Source of the DNA: Kribbella sp. NBC_00382 | Lineage (GTDB): Bacteria > Actinomycetota > Actinomycetes > Propionibacteriales > Kribbellaceae | Reading direction: 5' to 3' | Assembly: GCF_036067295.1 (NCBI RefSeq) | Contig: NZ_CP107954.1 | Location: 2,046,001-2,110,000 of the forward strand | Length of the DNA: 64,000 bases | Shown: piece by piece, positions 50,267-58,091 of the stretch | How positions within the stretch are numbered: position 1 is the stretch's first letter | Layout of the letters: every line of letters starts with the position of its first letter | Position numbers and translations under genes: made by a program | The notes under the pieces: generated by a model | What the model saw: only the letters and a program-made list of their open reading frames with translations | What the model was told of the DNA's origin: nothing | Databases searched by the model: none

Positions 50267-51381
50267 CGCTGCGGCCCCTCGGGTCGTTGTGAGTGCACAG
50301 AGCCAGTCGAGACGCGGGCGCCATCCGAGGAGCCGGTCTCGCGGGCACCATCCGCGGCGTGCTGGGCTGCCGCGGAGCGGGAAGGACGACCGACTGCCGC
50401 CACTCCTGCATACACCTTCGCGGCCGCTCCCGAGAGACCCCGGAGGCCCGGCCCCCAAGCAAGTCGAGTCTCCTGCATTGGGGTGGTGTCGGTGCGCGAG
50501 ATGTGCGCCAGATCCCCGCGCACCACCCGCCCAACGTTCCGCAGCGATTCGCTGTTCGTCCGGTAGTACTCGTTGTGCCAGTGCACCGACACCGCCTCGT
50601 CGCCCGCGAAAGGATCAGCCGTCGCCATCCGGATCGCGTCCGGGAAGTCGGCCGGATCAGGGCCGTGCCACTGGGTGTAGGCCACATAGTCACCAGGCGC
50701 GCGTTCGACGTACAGCCGCGTCGGTGGAGCGACCAGATCCGTTGCCTGGTCGACGTGTTTGTCGATCCCGGGGCTGCCGGTCATGACGACCCGGTCCGGG
50801 GACGCGCCGTTCAGCAGGGCCTGCCCGACGACCTCCGTACCGTAGCTGTGCCCGACCATCGTGACCTTTGCCGACGGCAACTTCACCGCATCCAGCCCGT
50901 CGACGAAGGAGGCCAGCCGAGGCGCGGCCTCCAGCGCGGGCGCCTTGCTCATCGCGGCCGGGATCCCCTGCGGCGAGTCGTAGTCGAGCCAGACGATCAC
51001 CGCGGTACCAGGACCAGCCTCATGCCGGATCGCTTCACCACGGTCCGCCTGACCACCAAAGGTCTCCAGCGAGTTGCCCATGCCAGGCACCAGCAACGCC
51101 ACATTGCGCGCCGACGAGAGCTCGCCGAGCACCTCGACCGCCCGTCCCTGTCCCTCCGGGTCGACCGACCAGAACCGGCGGTACTGCTGCACCGGTACGA
51201 CGTTGCCCGAGGCATCAACCTGCGCGGTCAGTACCGGCCGGAGGAAGTCGTTGACCGTGTCCAGCCGGGTACGGTCCTGCTTGCTCGCGGTATCGGTGTC
51301 GACCGCCGCCTGCAACCGGTCACGCGCAGCGACCAGCAGCGCATGGTTAGCCGCGAACCGCGCCTCGAGCTCGTCCACCAT
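50263..51381 (-). CDS. DUF1023-type alpha/beta hydrolase
   Basis: 372 aa. The nucleophile elbow GHSYG appears in AKVTMVGHSYGTEVVGQALL, after VALLVPGMGNSLETFGGQAD and AVIVWLDYDSPQGIP. These are DUF1023 signatures, a family of actinobacterial alpha/beta hydrolases often found with WXG100 or toxin-like genes. The N-terminal ~110 residues (ELEARFAANHALLVAARDRL) form a helical segment. The C-terminal 60 residues are Ala/Ser/Gly-rich and disordered. Substrate unknown. ATG has GGGGAG 7 nt upstream. Confidence 0.84.
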   Translation of the reverse strand: MVDELEARFAANHALLVAARDRLQAAVDTDTASKQDRTRLDTVNDFLRPVLTAQVDASGNVVPVQQYRRFWSVDPEGQGRAVEVLGELSSARNVALLVPGMGNSLETFGGQADRGEAIRHEAGPGTAVIVWLDYDSPQGIPAAMSKAPALEAAPRLASFVDGLDAVKLPSAKVTMVGHSYGTEVVGQALLNGASPDRVVMTGSPGIDKHVDQATDLVAPPTRLYVERAPGDYVAYTQWHGPDPADFPDAIRMATADPFAGDEAVSVHWHNEYYRTNSESLRNVGRVVRGDLAHISRTDTTPMQETRLAWGPGLRGLSGAAAKVYAGVAAVGRPSRSAAAQHAADGARETGSSDGARVSTGSVHSQRPEGPQR

Positions 51382-51453
51382 CCAGCAACTCCCCGTCAGT
51401 CACCAAAGTCCCACGCAGTGTGGCACCCGCAAACCCCTGACGGGAAGAGCTGA

Positions 51454-52032
51454 CTAGCCGAAAGTGAGCGACCAGCTACCAGCGTGGGCCGACAACCGGA
51501 CCACCGACAGCGGCCGTACGTCGACATGCCGCAGCGACTCAGCAGGCGCGTCGAGCACGTACAGCACAGCTGCCCGGACCACCGCCGGATGCACCACCGC
51601 AGCCACCGTACGCCGATCCGCCTGGCCCCGGCTCTCGTTATCCACAGCCTCGGCGCGAGTCAGGTCCCCGAGCCAATCCGCCACCCGAGTGATGACGTCG
51701 TTCTCGGTCTCACCGCCGGGCGGAGCGGTGTGCGGCCGCTCGAGCCAGGTCGCGACCGCACCCGGCGATGCCTCGAGCAACTCCTCGAGCTCGCGCCCGG
51801 TCCAGTCGCCGTACTCCCGATCCCGCAGCGCCGGCGCAACGACGGGCGCCAGCCCAAGCGCCGACGCGGTGGCCAGCGCGGCCGTTTCCGGTCCGGCGTA
51901 CACCTCGTCGGCGACGATCTTCAGCTCCCGGGCCGCCTCGACCCCGGCTGGATCCGGCGCGGCGTCGCCGCCGAGAACGAGTCCCCGCAGAGCAGGGGTC
52001 AGCGCGTGCGCGACCAGCGTCAGGGACGTCAA
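51454..52032 (-). CDS. Histidine-phosphatase-superfamily protein of the cobalt operon
   Basis: 192 aa. It follows the CobC/phosphoglycerate-mutase fold with DREYGDWTGRELEEL and a second catalytic His in AAVVHPAVVRAAVL. The first motif, usually RHG, reads LVAHALTP, so the phosphate-binding Arg is missing while the His remains. The cobalamin-riboswitch operon context suggests an alpha-ribazole-phosphate-phosphatase-like role or a derived cobalt-related function. It overlaps cbtA by 4 nt. Confidence 0.8.
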   Translation of the reverse strand: MTSLTLVAHALTPALRGLVLGGDAAPDPAGVEAARELKIVADEVYAGPETAALATASALGLAPVVAPALRDREYGDWTGRELEELLEASPGAVATWLERPHTAPPGGETENDVITRVADWLGDLTRAEAVDNESRGQADRRTVAAVVHPAVVRAAVLYVLDAPAESLRHVDVRPLSVVRLSAHAGSWSLTFG

Positions 52033-52799
52033 GCGGCAACCACCTCAGAGTCGACCTTCGCCGTACGACGGTCGATCGCCGCCGCGTAGCCGAGCCCGAG
52101 GAGTAGCCAGAGCGTGGTCTGGGTGCCCAGCGAGGCCAGCCGGAACTTCCAGAGCAGCGTAGCGGGGAACGTCTCCGGAACCTCGTTGATCGCGGGCAGC
52201 AACAGGTACGCGGCGACCACGGTCACCAAGAACGCCGCTCCCCCGACCGCAAGCCGGATCCAGGGTGCCGTGCCGAAGCGGGCCGACCAGCGCGACGCGG
52301 CGACACCGGCCCAAACCGCGAGCAGGCCGATCACCAGGGTCAGCAGGTAGGTGATCGTCCGTTTGGTGATCGTGTCCGGATCACCGACAGCGGGCGGGTT
52401 CGGCGGGTACTTCAAGAAAGGTACGAGCACGATCCCGACGTACCCCGCGGCAGCGAGCCCGAGGGCGGCGTACGAGTCACTGGAAGTGCGCAGGCGACGG
52501 CGCAGGAGGGTGAAGCCGACGGCGAAGATGCCGCCCAGCGCAACGCCGTACAGGGAGGTGGCCAGGAACAGCCCGAATCGCTGGCCGTCGCGGCTGACGA
52601 GGGGCTTCTCCTCGGCGTCGTGGCTGTGCTCGGCGGTCGAGCCGTCGTCGTGGCTGTGCGCGGCCGCGTTGGCCTCTTCGATCGCGATCGCGGAGTCGAT
52701 GTGCGGTTCGCCCATCACGTACGCGAAGGTTCCGGCCAGCAGGCCGGCGAAGAGTCCGACGATCAGTCCGCGCACCAGGAGGGATCCGAAGGTGCGCAT
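52029..52799 (-). CDS. cbtA: CbtA family cobalt transporter subunit
   Basis: 256 aa with five to seven membrane helices. The first helix GLIVGLFAGLLAGTFAYVMG is followed by a His/Asp-rich extracytoplasmic loop (AAAHSHDDGSTAEHSHDAEE), typical of CbtA metal capture. The later GIVLVPFLKYPPNPPAVGD segment is a strong family signature. With CbtB it is predicted to import cobalt for B12 synthesis. It starts 40 nt after the cbtB stop. Confidence 0.92.
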   Translation of the reverse strand: MRTFGSLLVRGLIVGLFAGLLAGTFAYVMGEPHIDSAIAIEEANAAAHSHDDGSTAEHSHDAEEKPLVSRDGQRFGLFLATSLYGVALGGIFAVGFTLLRRRLRTSSDSYAALGLAAAGYVGIVLVPFLKYPPNPPAVGDPDTITKRTITYLLTLVIGLLAVWAGVAASRWSARFGTAPWIRLAVGGAAFLVTVVAAYLLLPAINEVPETFPATLLWKFRLASLGTQTTLWLLLGLGYAAAIDRRTAKVDSEVVAA

Positions 52800-52839
52800 G
52801 GCAGTCCTGTCGTTCAGAGAGGTGGTACTACGGCAGGAC

Positions 52840-53043
52840 TCAGTGGCACGGAACGCCGAGCAGGTGCCGGCCGTCGTGCATCAGCTCGTGCAGGTACATG
52901 CCGGAGCGCGACAGCGCACCCTGGTCGAAGCCCACCAGGTAGGCGAGCATCAGCGCCAGTACGACGGTGACGAGGGCGATCGCGAGCAGCCGGGGCGAGA
53001 TCGCCGGGACTGCGACTGAGCGAGCAGGCGTGGTTGCCGACAT
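52840..53043 (-). CDS. cbtB: CbtB family small cobalt transporter subunit
   Basis: 67 aa with one membrane helix (LLAIALVTVVLALMLAYLVG) and the C-terminal His-rich tail YLHELMHDGRHLLGVPCH that defines the CbtB family and probably binds cobalt. ATG 53043 is preceded by AGGAGG about 6 nt upstream. It is the first gene behind the cobalamin riboswitch. Confidence 0.93.
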   Translation of the reverse strand: MSATTPARSVAVPAISPRLLAIALVTVVLALMLAYLVGFDQGALSRSGMYLHELMHDGRHLLGVPCH

Positions 53044-53084
53044 CGGAGACCTCCTAGGGAAGTGCGCGTCCCTAATCGAAAGGC

Positions 53085-53180
53085 TGCTGGTGCCTGAGCG
53101 TCCTGACTCACGAGCAAGCTCGTTCACAGTGGCGCGGCCGTACCGGTCTCTCACCGGTTTCCCTCATGGCACCGCAGGTT
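53085..53180 (-). ncRNA. Cobalamin riboswitch controlling cbtB-cbtA
   Basis: Read on the minus strand, GGTGCC (53173-53168) pairs with GGCACC (53094-53089) to close the aptamer. Between them are GAGGGAA followed by CCGGTGAGAGACCGGT, the B12-box core GCCACTGT (53133-53126), a GAACGAGC/GCTCGT arm and GAGTCAGGA (53109-53101). These pieces and their order match the AdoCbl-class cobalamin riboswitch. It ends about 40 nt before the cbtB start and probably lowers cobalt uptake when B12 is plentiful. Confidence 0.9.
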
Positions 53181-53233
53181 GTCCCCCGAAAGGTAGTCGC
53201 CCGCTTCCACCGTGGTCAACGCGCAGGCATGGC

Positions 53234-56200
53234 TCAGGTGGGAAAGATCACCCGTACTCCGTGAGCCCGCACCAGCTGGCCGGCCTCGATGATCAGCTGC
53301 CGGGCCAGCTTGTCGGACACGCCGCGCAATCCGGCGACGACGTCCGGAGCGGCGCTGCTCAGCGTGACCAGGTCCGGAACCCCAGCCCGGACGAGTTCGA
53401 CCGCCCGGGCCTTCCCGACCCCCTTGACCGCCGTCAGCGGCAGCTCCGTCCGGGCTCGCGACACCACGGCGGGGCCGGTGGTCAACGAGGGCCGGTCCGG
53501 GATCCGGAAGCGTGGCAGGTGGATCTCCGGTGCCATCCTCAGCCGTCCACCCAGGCGTACCCGATCGGTACCGCAGGTCGGGCAGCTGGTGAGCGTGGCC
53601 GGCCGCCCGGCTGGGGTCGTGACCGCGACAGGTCGGCGTACCGGCCGGTCTTCGCCGCAGGTCGAGCAGTAGCACTCCTCGCCGTCCGGCCCATCGCCGG
53701 CCGGGGTGGACGGGCAGAGGCCATCAGCAGGCAGCGGCGACGCGATGGGGACGCCCTCGTCCAACTGAACCGACACCCCGGTCATCGTCAGGTCGCCAGG
53801 AGCCTGCGAGACGAAATTCAGCGCGACCTGTTGCGCGGTACCGCAGGTCAGCGACAGGCCGGACAGCTCCACCACACCACCCGCCGGTACTACGAACCGC
53901 AGCCGCGCGACCGCCGCGCCCGCCGGCACAGTCCCGCTCATCGCACGGTCCTCGAAGTCCAGCGGATCGAGCTGCAGCGTCAGAGCGGTCCCGATCGGTG
54001 CCTCGGTCTCATCGCCGAAGCTCACCTCGACCGCCGCACCCGGATCGCTCGCTCGAGCGCTCAGCCGAAGGTCGAAGAAGTCCGCCTGGTCCACCGGCAC
54101 CAACTGAGTCACGAGAGCGTCGGTCGCGCCGGAGTTCGTCATGGTGACGCCCGTACCTGCCGACGGCGTGACCACGGCGCCGGCCGGAGTCCAGGCGGAC
54201 GGCACCGTGGACGCGGCGTCCGCAGTACCGGCCAGCGTCACGCGGTCGACGGCGGTCAGGCCGCCCGGGGTGAAGAACCTGATCTCCACCTGGGTCGAGC
54301 CGGCCGGCGAGGTCACCACGAGTTCGTGCCGGGGGACGTGCTCCAGCGCGGTCTGCCGATCCGCGTCGAACGAGGTGACGGGTATCCGGTCCGTCCGGCC
54401 GAGAGCACAGGCCGAGCCGCGCCAGATCAGCTGAGCGACGGCATCCTCGTCCTCACTGATCCCGTCGAAAGCGAACCGGTACCGGGTAGCCGCCAGCACC
54501 CCGACAGCCTGCGAGATCGCGGCCGGCTCCAGCACCTTGTGCTCACGACGCTTCAGATCGCCGAGCAGCGCGAACACCTCACCGGTCGACGGGAAGGCGA
54601 AGGGCTGGACAGCGCCGGCCGTCAGCTCCCAGTCCACCGGTTGAGCGTTGCCCAGCGTCAGCAACTGCGCTCTGGCCCCGTCCTCGAGCGTCACCACGGC
54701 GTGCGTCCCGGCCGGGCTGACGGCGATCTTGGCGCCGTCAGCGGTGTTGTCCATGACGGCACCGCTCTGCTCGATCAGAGCCCGTCGGCGGACGTCGATC
54801 GCCAGTACCGCGCCGTCCTGGATCACCAGACCCAGTTCGCCGGCCGGGTCGACGCCCAGGCATTGCGGACTCGAGCGAGTCGGCAGGTCGAGCCTCCCGG
54901 CCGGCGTCAGGTCGTTCGCCCGCAGGAACTGCACGGTCTGCTGGCCGAGGAAGATCACTTGACCCCTGGACGACACAACCGCCACGTCGACGGCTCCGTC
55001 GGTCAACTCGACCGAGAGCGTGTTGCGCGACAGCAGGCCGGACCGATCGGGGTAACGCATCAGCGTCGCCTTGCCGTCGCCCCGGAGCAGGAGATAGATC
55101 GCGCCGTCGGCACCGGTCGCGAGTGCTCGCGGGCTGCCGATTACCCGGTCGGACGGCAGCTTGGACCAGTCCGGTGCGCCCCCGCGCAGGTCCGCCCAAC
55201 CGACGAAACGCACGACGGCATCGTTCGCGGCATCCCAGCAGAGCAGCAGGACACCCGATCCGTCCGCCACCCGGACCACGTCCAGCACCACTTCCGGTAC
55301 GCCGATCGCCGGGCCGATCGGCCGCCCGTTCACGGTCGAAACGAGCTGCAGCACGGCTCCCGAACCACTCCCGCCGGCCACCCTGCCGATCGCGGTCAAC
55401 GCGACCACAGCCTGTGTGCCGGACGGATCGATCGCCATCGCGACCGGATCCCCCGCCGTCCCCAGATCCGCGTCGAACCCTGGTTCGCGGGTGAGAACGT
55501 CATAGGAACGCAGCCGTCCGCCCTGTGCGCCGACCAGCACGGTGCCGCTGTCCGGCAAGAAGGCCGCGGCCCGGCCGAGCTTGACGTTCTCGCTGCCGAG
55601 TTCGGCCGGTCCGCCGATCCCGGTACCGACCCGGTACCAGTCGTCGAAGTTGCCGTTGGCAACATGCTCGGCGGTCACCTGGGCAACGCCCTGTCCGGCC
55701 GCTGCCGCATTGACCGCGCCGGCGACTTCCGGGAAGTTCAGGTCGAGGTCGATCGACCCCTGCGCCGCGAATCGCTGCAGCGACACCGCGACCTCCTCGG
55801 TGCCGGCGGCGACGCGCAACTCCAACGGCATCTGGAAGGTCGTGGTCAGCTGCCGCAATCGCAGTTGCGCGCCGGCTCCGCCGACCGATCGCCAGGACAA
55901 CCCACCGTCGGTCGTCCGCTGCAGACCTTCGGCCGCCGGCCCGGCACCCCAGGCTGCGACGCCTTCCTTGGCCTGCACGATCAGCCAATGCCGTACGCCG
56001 CCGGGCAACTCGAGCTCGGCGGGCAGGACCACGTTCATCCAGGTCGGCGATCCGGCCGAGTCACGGGTCAGGGTCAGCTCCGCCGGCTTGCTCAGTGACG
56101 ACACCCGCCCTGGCTTGCCGTCCAGGTCGTTCACCAGGTCGATCGCCAGCTTCGCCTCGGCGGTCACCGACGTCAGCAGCAGGTCGACGGAGCTCGCCAC

Positions 56201-57136
56201 CTCAGCGGCATCGAGCGTGAACGGCTGCGCCAGCGGCCCCGCACCCGACACCTCCACGTGCTCGGTCGCAACCGGCGTCAACGCCCCGAACACGACCGTG
56301 CTCGCCTCGAATCCACCTTGCACCCGGCCGGCCGTCCCACCCGGTACTGCGATCAGCCCCGGCGGCATCGCGATGCTCAAGGCCTGGGCCGCGCTAGGCG
56401 TACCGGCGTACTGGTAGCTGGACTGGATCATCGTCAGGTCAGGCGGTGTTGCCGAGACCGCGACGGTGTAGTCGATCTCCCAGCTGAGGTCGAGGCGGGA
56501 GATCGAGTTCGACGTGATGACCAGCGGGACCACGTAGCAGCCGTTGTCGAGCGGGAGGTCCGGCAGCATCGTCTGCAGGACAGCGGAGAAGTCCGGGGTG
56601 GTGACCGGTTCGACGAGGTCTCCCGGGCGGTTGTAGAAGACCGGACCGCCTTCGATGGCGAGGGTGAGGTCGCTGGGTGGAGAGACGACCTTGAGGGTGG
56701 AGATGTCCGGGCCCACACCCGCGATCCGCAGACCCGTGACGGTCAGGCCGGGCAGGTCCATCGTGTTGGCCAGTTGCAGGGCGGGCCCGTCCCCGAGACC
56801 GCCGGAGGCGTTGACGCCGAGGTACCCGCCACCCAGGTCGACCAGCAGGGTACCGGCCCCGGTCAGGCCGCTGCCGGTCAGCGCCGCCAGCTTCCGGCGG
56901 GCGTGGAGCTCGATCTCCACCGCGCCGGTGGGCAGCACCTTGTTCGCGCCGAAATCGCCGACCGGTCCGGGGAAGGCGAGCGTCTCCAGGAATCGCCGGC
57001 CCGGGTCCACGCTGTGCGGCGTCACCGTCAGCACGGCGCGGCTGACCACCGCGCCGGCCGGGAGCCGGCGCAGCACCAGCCGGCGGAGCCGCTCGAACGG
57101 CGCCGACTGTCCCGTGTACCTGGTCCGGATCTTCAT
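53234..57136 (-). CDS. 1300-residue tail-cluster protein with propeller-like, CxxC and helix-hairpin-helix regions
   Basis: 1300 aa, function unknown. Residues 1-500 are beta-rich, with a bacterial Asp-box-like TTDGGLSW near 400. About 520-870 holds repeated strand motifs of a propeller type (VLVGAQGGRLRSYDVLTREP, AIDPSGTQAVVAL, ATGADGAIYLLLRGDGKATL, GVDPAGELGLVIQDGAVLAI). About 900-1130 is beta-sandwich-like. Near 1150-1190 two CxxC pairs (CYCSTCGED and CPTCGTD) could form a zinc ribbon. The last ~65 residues are a helix-hairpin-helix pair (VKGVGKARAVELVRAG, LRGVSDKLARQLIIEAG). Last gene of the tail cluster, 4 nt after the fibre-like gene. A tail-tip or DNA-binding role is speculative. Confidence 0.8.
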   Translation of the reverse strand: MKIRTRYTGQSAPFERLRRLVLRRLPAGAVVSRAVLTVTPHSVDPGRRFLETLAFPGPVGDFGANKVLPTGAVEIELHARRKLAALTGSGLTGAGTLLVDLGGGYLGVNASGGLGDGPALQLANTMDLPGLTVTGLRIAGVGPDISTLKVVSPPSDLTLAIEGGPVFYNRPGDLVEPVTTPDFSAVLQTMLPDLPLDNGCYVVPLVITSNSISRLDLSWEIDYTVAVSATPPDLTMIQSSYQYAGTPSAAQALSIAMPPGLIAVPGGTAGRVQGGFEASTVVFGALTPVATEHVEVSGAGPLAQPFTLDAAEVASSVDLLLTSVTAEAKLAIDLVNDLDGKPGRVSSLSKPAELTLTRDSAGSPTWMNVVLPAELELPGGVRHWLIVQAKEGVAAWGAGPAAEGLQRTTDGGLSWRSVGGAGAQLRLRQLTTTFQMPLELRVAAGTEEVAVSLQRFAAQGSIDLDLNFPEVAGAVNAAAAGQGVAQVTAEHVANGNFDDWYRVGTGIGGPAELGSENVKLGRAAAFLPDSGTVLVGAQGGRLRSYDVLTREPGFDADLGTAGDPVAMAIDPSGTQAVVALTAIGRVAGGSGSGAVLQLVSTVNGRPIGPAIGVPEVVLDVVRVADGSGVLLLCWDAANDAVVRFVGWADLRGGAPDWSKLPSDRVIGSPRALATGADGAIYLLLRGDGKATLMRYPDRSGLLSRNTLSVELTDGAVDVAVVSSRGQVIFLGQQTVQFLRANDLTPAGRLDLPTRSSPQCLGVDPAGELGLVIQDGAVLAIDVRRRALIEQSGAVMDNTADGAKIAVSPAGTHAVVTLEDGARAQLLTLGNAQPVDWELTAGAVQPFAFPSTGEVFALLGDLKRREHKVLEPAAISQAVGVLAATRYRFAFDGISEDEDAVAQLIWRGSACALGRTDRIPVTSFDADRQTALEHVPRHELVVTSPAGSTQVEIRFFTPGGLTAVDRVTLAGTADAASTVPSAWTPAGAVVTPSAGTGVTMTNSGATDALVTQLVPVDQADFFDLRLSARASDPGAAVEVSFGDETEAPIGTALTLQLDPLDFEDRAMSGTVPAGAAVARLRFVVPAGGVVELSGLSLTCGTAQQVALNFVSQAPGDLTMTGVSVQLDEGVPIASPLPADGLCPSTPAGDGPDGEECYCSTCGEDRPVRRPVAVTTPAGRPATLTSCPTCGTDRVRLGGRLRMAPEIHLPRFRIPDRPSLTTGPAVVSRARTELPLTAVKGVGKARAVELVRAGVPDLVTLSSAAPDVVAGLRGVSDKLARQLIIEAGQLVRAHGVRVIFPT

Positions 57137-57140
57137 CGGG

Positions 57141-58091
57141 TCAGACCTTGAGCAGGATCATGACCGCGAGCTCGTCGCCGTAGTCGCCTTCCAGGTAGTC
57201 GGCGACCTCGCCCACCTCGGGCCCGCCGTGCACCGCGTCGCCCGGGAACCAGACAGCTGTCCGGTTCAGGTCGAGGTGCTGGACCTGCAGGTTCGCCGGC
57301 GCCGGGATGCGGACCTGGTTGTCGTTGCCGAAGGCGGGGCCGGCCGGGAAGTTGACCGTCTTGCGTGGCCGGAACTGGAACAGCAGGTCGTTCCAGTCAC
57401 CGCTGGCCTTCAGCTCCTCGACGGTCGTGTTCTGCTTGCAGCAGCGCTCGAACCAGGGCGAGTGGCAGTACGTGTCGTCGCCGAACTGGTCGTTCGGATC
57501 CTTGAAGAACGCCTTCCAGAACTCGGTCTCCAGGTCGTCCAGCGACGAGCTGTCCGTGTACGGCACCTGGTAGCGGGTGAGAAGGTCGGAGAACTGGATG
57601 CCCAGCTCCGGGAAGTCCTTCGGCTGGATGTCGACCGCGACCTGGGCGTTCGCCGCGTTGCGGACCCGGACCCGGCGTTCGCTGCGATGGTGCAGATAGA
57701 ACGTCGCGAAGGCCAGCCGGGTCTCGTCGTCCTCGCGGCAGACCACCTTGAAGTAGTCCAGCTCGTAGACGTCCACCAGCGGGCAGCTGCCGAGGTTGTG
57801 CACCAGCTCGGTGATGTCGTCCTTCTTGAGCATCTTGAAGAGCTGCTGGTACCCGGTCCGGCCGCGGACCTGGTCGAGCACCCGGCGGGTCACCTCGTCG
57901 GTGAGCGCGTTCAGGTCCTTGCCCTCCAGGTGATCCGCATCGTCGGCCGTCGCGACGTGGGTGACCCCGTCGGCGGCTGCCTGCGACGTGGTCCGGATGT
58001 CGGCGTAGATCTTGCGCTGGACGGTGTTCCAGTCCTCGGCGGTGAGCAGGTCACCGGGTGCCCGCTCGACGTACGGCGTGGTCTCGGTCAT
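57141..58091 (-). CDS. Tail-fibre-like or cluster-specific protein
   Basis: 316 aa. The N terminus YVERAPGDLLTAEDWNTVQR, then KIYADIRTTS, resembles the start of baseplate-attached tail fibre proteins. The middle has LVDVYELDYFKVVCREDDET and FATFYLHHRSERRVRVR; a Cys-rich turn YCHSPWFERCCKQ lies near residue 205. The C-terminal part repeats beta segments (VQHLDLNRTAVWFPGD). No fold is certain. ATG 58091 overlaps the large repeat protein stop (ATGA), so it belongs to the same operon. Confidence 0.78.
   Translation of the reverse strand: MTETTPYVERAPGDLLTAEDWNTVQRKIYADIRTTSQAAADGVTHVATADDADHLEGKDLNALTDEVTRRVLDQVRGRTGYQQLFKMLKKDDITELVHNLGSCPLVDVYELDYFKVVCREDDETRLAFATFYLHHRSERRVRVRNAANAQVAVDIQPKDFPELGIQFSDLLTRYQVPYTDSSSLDDLETEFWKAFFKDPNDQFGDDTYCHSPWFERCCKQNTTVEELKASGDWNDLLFQFRPRKTVNFPAGPAFGNDNQVRIPAPANLQVQHLDLNRTAVWFPGDAVHGGPEVGEVADYLEGDYGDELAVMILLKV

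Noticed and set aside
52967..56098. A 1043-codon plus-strand open frame
   Set aside because: It is antisense to the 1300-residue tail-cluster gene and the cobalt operon, is Arg/Gly/Asp-rich and shows no domain; typical high-GC shadow.
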